A stretch of DNA of 46,387 bases from a bacterium (GCA_017478515.1 JAFVDH010000044.1:1-46387); one strand, 5' to 3'. Positions 32,560-39,459 are shown, counted from the first letter of the stretch. Notes: generated from the letters alone by a model not told the origin. Made by a program: numbers and translations.

Positions 32560-33512
32560 TATTTTTCTTCCATTAATTTCTTAATATCTTCTGCAAGTTC
32601 TGTTGAATTTAATCTGTAGTATTTCATCAAGTTATCAAAATCGCCTGATTGCCCGAATGTATCTTGAATACCTAATCTGTGAACTTTAACAGGATAATTT
32701 TCAGCTAAAACTTCACAAACGGCAGAGCCGACACCACCTATTACAGAGTGGTTTTCAACAGTGATTACGTAGTTTGTTTTCTTAGCCGAGTCTATGATTG
32801 ATTTGCTGTCAATAGGTTTTACCATAGGTAAGTGAACTATTTCAACATCAATACCTTGTTCTTTTAATATTTCTGAAGCCTCAATAACTTCTGCGGTTGT
32901 TTCGCCGTTTGTTACGATAGTTACGTCTTTACCCTCTTTTAGGATAGCGGCTTTTGTCAAATCAAATTCATGACCTGCTTCAAAAACATCAGGTACATTA
33001 GTTCTTGGAACTCTTATGTAAACAGGGCCGACATGTTTTGCGGCATATTTAACAGCAGCATTCATTTCAGCACAATCAGACGGAACAAGTACCTGCATAT
33101 TAGGCAAGCCTCTCATTAACGAAACATCTTCCAATGATTGGTGAGTTGCACCATCTTCGCAAACAGTAATTCCGCCGTGAGTTCCGACAACTTTTACGTT
33201 AAAGTTTGCGTAGCATATACCGTTTCTTACCTGGTCATAGTTTCTGCCTGTTGCAAATACTGCAAAGCTTGCTATAAAAGGAATTTTTCCGACAGTTGAA
33301 AGCCCTACGGCTGTTGTTGTCATATCTGCCTCTGCTATTCCGCAATCGAACCATCTGTCAGGAAATTCATTTGCAAATAGTTTTGTTTGTGTAGAACCCG
33401 CTAAATCAGAATCTAATACTACAACATTAGGATTTTCTCTTCCGACTTCCGCTAAAGCGTTACCAAATGCTGAACGTATTGATTTTCTTTCCTTTTTGTT
33501 TATTGTAATCAT
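32559..33512 (-). CDS. Transketolase, C-terminal half (split form)
   Basis: 317 residues covering the pyrimidine-binding and C-terminal domains of transketolase (pentose phosphate pathway): LDSDLAGSTQTKLFANEFPDRWFDCGIAEADM, SFAVFATGRNYDQVRN, GITVCEDGATHQSLEDVSLMR, then a C-terminal domain with TVENHSVIGGVGSAVCEVLAE. The N-terminal TPP-binding half, usually encoded just upstream, is not here; upstream lies an oppositely transcribed gene. It must pair with a subunit encoded elsewhere. A DXS-related enzyme is less likely. A TATAAT and GGAAGGG lie upstream; it leads the operon with ftsE-ftsX. Confidence 0.88.
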   Translation of the reverse strand: MITINKKERKSIRSAFGNALAEVGRENPNVVVLDSDLAGSTQTKLFANEFPDRWFDCGIAEADMTTTAVGLSTVGKIPFIASFAVFATGRNYDQVRNGICYANFNVKVVGTHGGITVCEDGATHQSLEDVSLMRGLPNMQVLVPSDCAEMNAAVKYAAKHVGPVYIRVPRTNVPDVFEAGHEFDLTKAAILKEGKDVTIVTNGETTAEVIEASEILKEQGIDVEIVHLPMVKPIDSKSIIDSAKKTNYVITVENHSVIGGVGSAVCEVLAENYPVKVHRLGIQDTFGQSGDFDNLMKYYRLNSTELAEDIKKLMEEK

Positions 33513-33609
33513 ATATGTATCCCTTCCGTTTATTTAGCAATATTATACCATAAATATATCCATGAAAAAAATCCACGTTACATTTACTTAACAAAACCAT
33601 GAAAATAAG

Positions 33610-33640
33610 GCAATTTCATGGCTTTGAACAACTTTATATA
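33610..33640 (+). promoter_or_regulatory. Two-box promoter element, nucleotidase 1
   Basis: GCAATTT (33610-33616), exactly 15 bases, CTTTATATA (33632-33640), then 25 bases to the ATG. Box 1 also lies within an 8-bp inverted repeat CCATGAAA/TTTCATGG. If TATATA is the -10, the spacing to box 1 (17-18) fits a sigma-70-family promoter with an unusual -35. Confidence 0.7.
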
Positions 33641-33665
33641 AATGTAGTTAATTTGGTAGGGTTAT

Positions 33666-35333
33666 ATGGTTAGTAATATCGGAAGTTTTTTTAAACCGCA
33701 AAATACAGCGAACAAAGCTAAAAATGAAGCTGAATTAAGTGTATTTTATATGAATGACGTACACGGTGATATTAATCGTGCAGCTAAAATGAAAACTGCT
33801 AAAGATTGTTTTGAAAAACAAAATAAAGCATCTGCTAATTTAACTCTTGCAGCAGGGGACTTATTTTATGGTAAAGATCCTAAAAGATTAAATGTTATTA
33901 CAAAGTTTTTAAACGCATTACATATTGACGCAACTGCATTAGGCAACCATGAATTCCACTCTGGTTCTGAAAAATTAGCTGAAAACTTAAAAGGTTTAAA
34001 TACAACTGCCGTTTGTGCAAATATTGAAATTCCTGAGGGAAACAAATTAAGAGAAAGAATGGCAGAAAAGAAATTAGTTAAATCTGCAACATTTATGAGA
34101 GGCGGACATAAATTTGCAGTAATCGGTGCATCTCCATTTGATACTGATATAACAACAAAAGAAAAACAAGACGGTACAGGTATTAAACAAATGGATGTTG
34201 ATAAAACTATCAAAGCTATCAACGCAGAAGTAAAAGAATTAGAAAAACAAGGCATTAATAAAATTATCCTTTGTTCTCACACAGGCTACGGCGAACATGC
34301 TGATTTAAAAATCGCAAGAGAAACTGAAGGCGTAGATATCATCATCGGCGGTCACTCTCATACAACTATTGAAGGTGCTAATACAAAAGATAACGGCGGC
34401 GACAAAAAATTAAACGTTGTTAAATCAAAAAGAGGCGAAACTGTTGTTATCACTCAAGCTAACAAATTGAATACAAAAGCAGGTTTCTTAAATGTTGTAT
34501 TTGATAAAAACGGCGTTATAAAAGAAGATTCAATCGTTAATAAATTAGCAAACGTAGATGACTTCAAACCTAACAAAGGTGTTCAAGATATGATTACAAG
34601 CATCTTGGGCGAAAATAAAGTTATCGCTACTCCAAAACATTCTCATATGCCTATCAACGAATTCCAAGACAGATATATGGAAAACCCTGTTGCTAACGTT
34701 TTATCAGATTCAATCCTTTCAGCAGCAAGAAAAATGGATAAAGATGTTTTAGGTGCAGTTCACACAACAAATATTTTGAAAAAAGGCGTTGAAGGTCAAA
34801 TAACAAAATATGATATCAAATACGATATGTTACCTTACAACAGCGACCACGTAATTACTGAAATTACAGAAGAAGATTTCGTAAAATTATTAGAAGCAAC
34901 TTCAGGTAAATTGTTCGAAAACTTTGACCCTCAACTTTTAAGATGTTCAGGTATGAAATACACTGTTGACGAAAACGCTGATAACGGTATTAACGGTCAT
35001 ATCAAATCTTTAGAATTTGTTGATGAAAACAACAACGTTGTAAAAACAGTTGATGTTAAAAATCCGTCTAAATCTAATAAATTGAAAATTGCTTTAAACG
35101 ATTATTTATTCGTAGACAAAGATACAAAAGATATCCTTGCTCCTTACAAAGCATCTGCTAAAACAATCGGTAAAGAACAAGATTTATTCGCTCAATATTT
35201 AGAAGAAAATAAAGATGTTGATTTCGACCAAAAACCTGAAAAAAGAATTCAAATCAACTATCAAAACTTGGATAAATATTGTTACCAATACCCAATGGAA
35301 GATAAATTAGCTGCATTAGCTATTCAAAAATAA
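33666..35333 (+). CDS. UshA-like 5'-nucleotidase/metallophosphatase without signal peptide (1)
   Basis: 555 residues. The metallophosphatase domain is intact: NDVHGD (30-35), AAGDLF (63-67), LGNHEF (92-97), CSHTGYGEH near 203 and GGHSHT near 227, all dimetal ligands of the 5'-nucleotidase family. The C-terminal domain is recognisable (ITKYDIKYDMLPYNSD, ITEEDFVKLLEA), but the NGGGIR motif is not preserved. UshA-family enzymes are usually exported, yet the N-terminus (SNIGSFFKPQNT) is polar with no signal peptide. Codons are rich in C-ending forms (ATC, AAC, TAC), as in highly expressed genes. SD GGTAGGG. About half identical by eye to the next gene. Confidence 0.85.
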   Translation: MVSNIGSFFKPQNTANKAKNEAELSVFYMNDVHGDINRAAKMKTAKDCFEKQNKASANLTLAAGDLFYGKDPKRLNVITKFLNALHIDATALGNHEFHSGSEKLAENLKGLNTTAVCANIEIPEGNKLRERMAEKKLVKSATFMRGGHKFAVIGASPFDTDITTKEKQDGTGIKQMDVDKTIKAINAEVKELEKQGINKIILCSHTGYGEHADLKIARETEGVDIIIGGHSHTTIEGANTKDNGGDKKLNVVKSKRGETVVITQANKLNTKAGFLNVVFDKNGVIKEDSIVNKLANVDDFKPNKGVQDMITSILGENKVIATPKHSHMPINEFQDRYMENPVANVLSDSILSAARKMDKDVLGAVHTTNILKKGVEGQITKYDIKYDMLPYNSDHVITEITEEDFVKLLEATSGKLFENFDPQLLRCSGMKYTVDENADNGINGHIKSLEFVDENNNVVKTVDVKNPSKSNKLKIALNDYLFVDKDTKDILAPYKASAKTIGKEQDLFAQYLEENKDVDFDQKPEKRIQINYQNLDKYCYQYPMEDKLAALAIQK

Positions 35334-35372
35334 TTTATCATATTTGATATTTCACTTCTAATTTGTTAATTT

Positions 35373-35430
35373 CAATTACAGCCCTCATAACTCGTGCTTA
35401 CGCACTCATACAAATGAGGTCTTGTAATTG
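35373..35430 (+). other. Long imperfect hairpin after nucleotidase 1
   Basis: CAATTACAGCCCTCAT (35373-35388) pairs imperfectly with ATGAGGTCTTGTAATTG (35414-35430), enclosing a small inner hairpin GTGC/GCAC (35394-35405). The tail (TTTCAATAAA) is a poor terminator. It may protect the 3' end or be an intergenic repeat. Confidence 0.5.
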
Positions 35431-35473
35431 TTTCAATAAACGAATTTACGAAGTTCCATAAAGATAAGATATT

Positions 35474-35509
35474 TTTATTATTTGTGTGAACTTGTATATA
35501 ATTACCATG
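35474..35509 (+). repeat. 36-bp promoter-like repeat, copy C
   Basis: Closest match to copy A (3312-3347) and copy B (24361-24395). It contains TATATAAT and ends about 50 bases before the two-box element of nucleotidase 2. It may be a second promoter for that gene. Confidence 0.6.
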
Positions 35510-35561
35510 ATTTTTAATGTTAAATAAGTTTAACAATATGCCTAAAACATGCTAAAAATAA

Positions 35562-35592
35562 GCAATTTCATGACTTTGAACTACTTTATATA
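35562..35592 (+). promoter_or_regulatory. Two-box promoter element, nucleotidase 2
   Basis: GCAATTT (35562-35568), 15 bases, CTTTATATA (35584-35592), 29 bases to the ATG. The spacer is also nearly identical to that of nucleotidase 1 (CATGRCTTTGAAC). Confidence 0.7.
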
Positions 35593-35621
35593 TATGTAGG
35601 TAGTTTAAAAAAGGTCGTTTT

Positions 35622-37172
35622 ATGCTTAACAACGTTAATGTTGATAATGCTTTTAAACCCAAAAATACATCAAATGCATCATTAAGCGTGTTTTACAACA
35701 ATGATATGCATGGGGATTTGAAACGACTTTCAAAATTAAAAACCGCTAAAGACACATTCGATAAGCAAAACGCAGCCGTTCCTACAATGACCTTATTCGG
35801 CGGCGATACTTTTTTGGGTGTTGATAAAAAGAGAAACAGTTTTTTAGTTGAGTTTTTAAATAAATTTAAACTCGATGCAACAGCTTTGGGTAATCATGAA
35901 TTTTCCGCAAAATCTAAAGGGTTGGCTGAACAGCTTGAAAAAGCAGAATTTAAGTCGGTTTGTGCAAATATAGAAGTTGACCCTAAAAATGATTTGGCAA
36001 AAAGAATTGCCGATAAAAAGCTTGTTAAATCCGCTACATTTATGAAAGGCGGACATAAATTCGGTATAATTGGGGCAGCACCGATTAATTCTTACATCGG
36101 GAAAAATGAACCCGATGAAAATCCTACAAAAGTTTTTGATATTGACAAAACAATAAAAGCCATAAATGATGAGGTAAAACAGCTTGAAAAACAAGGTGTA
36201 AACAAAATTATTCTTTGTTCACATTTAGGTTATGGAGAAAATAATGATTTGAAAGTTGCAAGAGAAACAGAGGGTATTGATATAATTATCGGCGGTCATT
36301 CTCATACAACTATTGATGGCGTTAATAAAGAAGATAAAGGCGGAGTAAATAAACTTAATCTTGTTAAATCAAAAAGAAATGAACCTGTATTTATAACTCA
36401 AGCCGGAAGTTTGAATAAATATGCAGGATTTTTGAATGTTGAATTTGATGATAAAGGTGTTTTAAAAGAAGAAAAAATTGTAAATAAACTTGTAAATCTG
36501 GACGGCTTTGAAGAAACTAAGTCAGTAAATACTTTAATGGAAAAATATTTGGGCAAAAATGAAACCCTTGCCAGGGTAAAAGGTTCGTACAAGCCTCAAG
36601 GTTCTTTTGCGGAAAGAATTGCACAAAACCCTGTTCATGAACATTTCGGAAAAGCAATGCTTGAAAAATATCAGGATAGGGGTGTGAAAGTTGCTATATT
36701 CGGTGCTCCTACACTAAGAGGCGGTATTGAAAATAAAATTACAACTTATGACGTTAAATACTCTATGCTTCCTTTTGATTCGGAGGTGGGCGTTATTGAT
36801 GTTACAGAAAAAGAGTTGGTAAAACTTTTGAATGCTAATTGGAAAAATTATCAGCCTAAAAATATTCCTGATATATGCAGAGCTTCAGGCATGTCATTCA
36901 GTGCCTCAACTCAGGCAAAATTGAATTCTGACGGAGAAGAAATTTTTGTTGACGATATAAAACTTGACGATAATACTGAAATTGATGCCCTTAACCCTAC
37001 AGACAGAAAAATAAAAATTGCTGTTGATAAGTACACTCTTCAAACAAAATTACCTGAAAAATTGGCGGATTTTGAAGAGGAATCAACAGAACAGGAAATT
37101 TTTATTGATTACTTAAAAAATAAACAAGAAATTTCTGCCGAAACTGAAAATAAATTTATTTTTAAAGGTTAA
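35622..37172 (+). CDS. UshA-like 5'-nucleotidase/metallophosphatase without signal peptide (2)
   Basis: 516 residues, a paralogue of the preceding gene in tandem. The metal-binding set is intact: NNDMHGD (26-32), FGGDTF, LGNHEF near 89, CSHLGYGEN and GGHSHT near 226. The C-terminal domain keeps TTYDVKYSMLPFDSE and a partial APTLRGGI where other family members have NGGGIR. No signal peptide: the N-terminus is MLNNVNVDNAFKPKNT, sharing FKPxNT with its paralogue. The codon choice is ordinary (AT-ending), unlike copy 1, suggesting lower expression or relaxed selection. Its own two-box element and a promoter-like repeat lie upstream. The substrate is unknown; a nucleotide or sugar-nucleotide is a family-level guess. 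Confidence 0.85.
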   Translation: MLNNVNVDNAFKPKNTSNASLSVFYNNDMHGDLKRLSKLKTAKDTFDKQNAAVPTMTLFGGDTFLGVDKKRNSFLVEFLNKFKLDATALGNHEFSAKSKGLAEQLEKAEFKSVCANIEVDPKNDLAKRIADKKLVKSATFMKGGHKFGIIGAAPINSYIGKNEPDENPTKVFDIDKTIKAINDEVKQLEKQGVNKIILCSHLGYGENNDLKVARETEGIDIIIGGHSHTTIDGVNKEDKGGVNKLNLVKSKRNEPVFITQAGSLNKYAGFLNVEFDDKGVLKEEKIVNKLVNLDGFEETKSVNTLMEKYLGKNETLARVKGSYKPQGSFAERIAQNPVHEHFGKAMLEKYQDRGVKVAIFGAPTLRGGIENKITTYDVKYSMLPFDSEVGVIDVTEKELVKLLNANWKNYQPKNIPDICRASGMSFSASTQAKLNSDGEEIFVDDIKLDDNTEIDALNPTDRKIKIAVDKYTLQTKLPEKLADFEEESTEQEIFIDYLKNKQEISAETENKFIFKG

Positions 37173-37252
37173 GTAAAAATTTTAGCTTAAAAGTGTTGTT
37201 TAATGTTTGTTTTTTATATTTGTAAAAATATGTTACAGATATTAAAATCTCT

Positions 37253-37283
37253 GAAATCATGCATTTTTAAAATACTTTATATA
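37253..37283 (+). promoter_or_regulatory. Two-box element (first box degenerate), small protein 1
   Basis: CTTTATATA at 37275-37283 is exact, 30 bases before the ATG; at the expected place of box 1 stands GAAATCA (4 of 7 matches). Confidence 0.45.
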
Positions 37284-37313
37284 CATGTATAAGATTAGAG
37301 AGTGTAATTTTTT

Positions 37314-37529
37314 ATGACGCAACAATTCGGAACGTTAATAAAATATAACAAGCAGAATATGTATTATCTGAATAAAAAAGATACTCGTATGAGATTTAAT
37401 AATGGCGGCGACCCAATCTTTTTTGTGTTTGATTACATTGAAAATCGTCCGATGACAGAGTTGGCAAAAGATTTTGTGAAAGAAACATTTAACGAAATTG
37501 CAAATTTTGTCTCAAAGGCAGTTAGATAG
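37314..37529 (+). CDS. 71-residue unknown protein, paralogue 1
   Basis: Not recognised. Soluble, no signal peptide or membrane segment. It aligns without gaps with the two downstream copies, about 43 of 71 residues identical. Shared blocks are FGTLI at the N-terminus, MRFNN (27-31), FDxIENRP (40-47), LAKxFV and a C-terminal NFVSK. The central part is probably strands and the end an amphipathic helix (LAKDFVKETFNEIANFVSKAV). There is no canonical SD; AGAGAG lies about 10 bases before the ATG. It follows the second nucleotidase by 141 bases with its own promoter-like element and has a strong terminator, so it is an independent unit. Confidence 0.8.
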   Translation: MTQQFGTLIKYNKQNMYYLNKKDTRMRFNNGGDPIFFVFDYIENRPMTELAKDFVKETFNEIANFVSKAVR

Positions 37530-37560
37530 TTTACAACTAAAACAAATATAATGGCAATTA

Positions 37561-37590
37561 AAAATCCTCTGTTTTAAGACAGAGGATTTT
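37561..37590 (+). terminator. Terminator of small protein 1
   Basis: Perfect 12-bp stem AAAATCCTCTGT/ACAGAGGATTTT, 6-base loop, T-rich tail TGTGTTT. Confidence 0.85.
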
Positions 37591-37740
37591 TGTGTTTAAG
37601 GATTGTTTAATTTAAATTTAGAATGAAAAAATTAAACTTGTATAGAAAATATAATGCAGTTGTATCTGTCTACGAAGTTGAAATTGTAACTTGAGTATTC
37701 TTGCCCAACAGAACTCTCAAACGCAGTAATAGATTAAAAG

Positions 37741-37770
37741 GCAATTTATTTAGAGAAAAATACTTAAATA
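37741..37770 (+). promoter_or_regulatory. Orphan two-box element
   Basis: GCAATTT (37741-37747), exactly 15 bases, CTTAAATA (37763-37770). Same spacing as the gene-linked copies, but no substantial reading frame follows. Confidence 0.5.
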
Positions 37771-37886
37771 AGTATAAGGAAAATTATATTAAAGGAAAAG
37801 CATTTCTTATTGATGGCTGAAAGTAAGTCATTATAGTTCTTGTGAACACATTGTTAAGAAATGTGAATTTTTATGCAATAAAAAAG

Positions 37887-37917
37887 GCAATTTTTTAAAA
37901 GAAATTTACTTTATATA
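37887..37917 (+). promoter_or_regulatory. Two-box promoter element, small protein 2
   Basis: GCAATTT (37887-37893), 15 bases, CTTTATATA (37909-37917), 32 bases to the ATG. The following leader (AGAGAGATAAATAAG before ATG) is shared with copy 3. Confidence 0.7.
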
Positions 37918-37949
37918 AGAGTAAGAGAGATTTAAGAGAGATAAATAAG

Positions 37950-38165
37950 ATGGCAACAGAATTCGGAACATTAATCAGTCAAAACAGAGAAAACTTAGTT
38001 TACTTAACAAAAAAAGACAGAAGAATGAGATTCAACAATTCTAAAGATCCTATTTATTTCATCTTTGATCATATCGAAAACAGACCTGTATCAGTATTAG
38101 CAAAAGAATTCGTACAAGATACATTATCAGATATCTGCAATTTCGTTTCAAAAGTTGTAGCTTAA
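37950..38165 (+). CDS. 71-residue unknown protein, paralogue 2
   Basis: Same unrecognised family; the protein is identical in every residue to the third copy at 38524, while the genes differ at silent positions in four codons. C-ending codons (TTC, ATC, AAC) dominate, unlike most neighbours, as expected for strong expression. The start ATG lies in AAATAAGATGGCAACA; an in-frame TAA upstream rules out an extended form here. The only SD-like sequence is AGAGAG about 9 bases before the start. The protein has a basic middle (TKKDRRMRFNNSK) and a hydrophobic helical end. Confidence 0.82.
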   Translation: MATEFGTLISQNRENLVYLTKKDRRMRFNNSKDPIYFIFDHIENRPVSVLAKEFVQDTLSDICNFVSKVVA

Positions 38166-38323
38166 TAATTTAACTTTTAACTCTCTCTCATCTCTTAAAT
38201 CTTTCAAACTCTCAACTCTCAATTTCATCTCAAAACAATCTAAAGCTTTCAATCTTTCAACTTTCGTACAAAATAAAATCTTTCAAAATCTCAAAAAGTT
38301 TAAAAAAAATTTAAAAATAAAAC
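38164..38323 (+). promoter_or_regulatory. G-poor, C-containing tract after small protein 2 (possible Rho utilisation region)
   Basis: About 160 bases with only three G, while C is frequent (about 29 C to 2 G in the first 117 bases), in repeated CTC/CTTTCAA motifs. A C-over-G, unstructured transcript is the hallmark of Rho-dependent termination sites. No hairpin terminator follows small protein 2, which fits. Confidence 0.45.
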
Positions 38324-38398
38324 AGGACATATAAAATAAAAAAGAAAAGGGTACTTCAAAACTAAAACTAAAAATCAGGGAAATTCAATCATACTCAG

Positions 38399-38415
38399 CT
38401 CCTACAAGGAGGTGA
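38399..38415 (+). promoter_or_regulatory. Strong SD in a small hairpin before the extended frame of copy 3
   Basis: CTCCT-ACA-AGGAG forms a 5-bp hairpin containing AAGGAGGTGA. It lies 9-12 bases before an ATG at 38425 that is in frame with the third small protein and would add 33 residues (MLRNIKKHGLKKAIF...). Confidence 0.45.
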
Positions 38416-38460
38416 GGTGTTGTCATGTTAAGAAATATTAAGAAACATGGACTAAAAAAA

Positions 38461-38491
38461 GCAATTTTTTTAGAAAATTTAACTTTATATA
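38461..38491 (+). promoter_or_regulatory. Two-box promoter element, small protein 3
   Basis: GCAATTT (38461-38467), 15 bases, CTTTATATA (38483-38491), 32 bases to the ATG at 38524; the leader end matches copy 2. Confidence 0.7.
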
Positions 38492-38523
38492 AGTACGAGA
38501 GATACGAAAGAGAGATAAATAAG

Positions 38524-38739
38524 ATGGCAACAGAATTCGGAACATTAATCAGTCAAAACAGAGAAAACTTAGTTTATCTTACAAAAAAAGACAGAAGAAT
38601 GAGATTCAACAATTCTAAAGATCCTATTTATTTCATCTTCGATCACATCGAAAACAGACCTGTATCAGTATTAGCAAAAGAATTCGTACAAGATACATTA
38701 TCAGATATCTGCAATTTCGTTTCAAAAGTTGTAGCTTAA
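38524..38739 (+). CDS. 71-residue unknown protein, paralogue 3
   Basis: Residue-for-residue identical to paralogue 2 but with silent differences (TAC/TAT, TTA/CTT, TTT/TTC, CAT/CAC), so the two are not a very recent duplication or recombination product along their full length. I start at 38524 to match its paralogues and the two-box element. An in-frame ATG at 38425 with a strong SD would make a 104-residue form with a basic N-terminus, passing through the element itself; this alternative remains open. A terminator follows at 38830. Unknown function. Confidence 0.82.
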   Translation: MATEFGTLISQNRENLVYLTKKDRRMRFNNSKDPIYFIFDHIENRPVSVLAKEFVQDTLSDICNFVSKVVA

Positions 38740-38829
38740 TCAACTAAAGAAACAAAAAAAGATTTTTTATCATAGGATAAAGGATTGGGAAATAGGTAAA
38801 TAATTAAAAAACGAGGAAAACAAAGGTAT

Positions 38830-38848
38830 GAGGCTTAACAAAAGCCTC
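38830..38848 (+). terminator. Terminator of small protein 3
   Basis: GAGGCTT/AAGCCTC 7-bp stem with a 5-base loop followed by a run of ten T; oriented plus. It lies just before the end of the converging XRE gene. Confidence 0.85.
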
Positions 38849-38868
38849 TTTTTTTTGACTAAATTTAT

Positions 38869-39096
38869 TTAAAAATTTAAATCGACGATTTCCGGTAATG
38901 TTAAATCAAGTGCTTTTGCTAATCTGTAAATCGTATCAAGCGTTGGCGAAATCCATCCGTTTTCTATTGAACTTATAGTATTTTTATGTAAATTTGAAAA
39001 TTCTGCAAGTTGTTCTTGAGAAATTTCTTTTTTTATTCTTTCTATTTTAATTTTTTTACCAAAGTTTTTCTTAATATTGACATATTGTTTATTCAT
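38869..39096 (-). CDS. XRE-family helix-turn-helix regulator (small)
   Basis: 75 residues, almost entirely a Cro/C1-type HTH (GKKIKIERIKKEISQEQLAEF, then NTISSIENGWISPTLDTIYRLAKAL). A single-domain DNA-binding protein. There is no SD; a TATAAT lies close upstream. Faces the array of small proteins and is divergent from a 58-residue frame; it could regulate either. The upstream region has the imperfect inverted repeat ATACATTA/TAATGTGGTAT, a possible operator. Confidence 0.82.
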   Translation of the reverse strand: MNKQYVNIKKNFGKKIKIERIKKEISQEQLAEFSNLHKNTISSIENGWISPTLDTIYRLAKALDLTLPEIVDLNF

Positions 39097-39235
39097 AAAT
39101 ATTAATTATAAATTATAAAGCCAAAAATGCCATACATTAAACCTTGCATAATGTGGTATAAAATGTGAAAACATTGTTTTTATTGGGTTGTGTTTATAAT
39201 TTTGTATTGCTAAAATAAAACAGAGGACAATATCT

Positions 39236-39412
39236 ATGAATGAAGAAGAGTTAGCCTTAGTAAAAATTGAAACTTTTAATGTATATGATGCTGTTATTAT
39301 TTTGAAAAAAGCAATAACTTTTGATGAGTATGAAAATGGAGTTAATTCAGAATATTTATTCTTAATCGAGAATATTGAAAATTGTCTTAAAAAAATTTCT
39401 TCGCACTTTTAA
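39236..39412 (+). CDS. 58-residue acidic helical protein, unknown
   Basis: Starts MNEEELALVKIETFNVYDAV and ends ENCLKKISSHF. Not recognised; predicted all helical, acidic at the N-terminus, no signal peptide. An SD-like AGAGGA lies about 8 bases before the ATG and a TATAAT about 35 bases upstream (39195-39200), supporting a real gene. It is divergent from the small XRE gene with 139 bases between starts and precedes aspS by 47 bases, so it could be co-transcribed with aspS. Confidence 0.6.
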   Translation: MNEEELALVKIETFNVYDAVIILKKAITFDEYENGVNSEYLFLIENIENCLKKISSHF

Positions 39413-39459
39413 TATTTTTTTGGTAGAATTTATTTGTAGAGTGGAAAAGGAAAATTAAT

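Larger units (their letters stand above)
37530..37949 (+). other. Intergenic region between small proteins 1 and 2
   Basis: 420 bases without a convincing gene. It holds the terminator of small protein 1, an orphan two-box element and the element of small protein 2. A 23-codon frame at 37623-37694 and a 7-codon frame after the orphan element (ATG near 37813) look like chance or remnants. Confidence 0.5.

Noticed and set aside
37623..37694. 23-codon frame after small protein 1
   Set aside because: No SD, no promoter placement and no similarity to neighbouring proteins.
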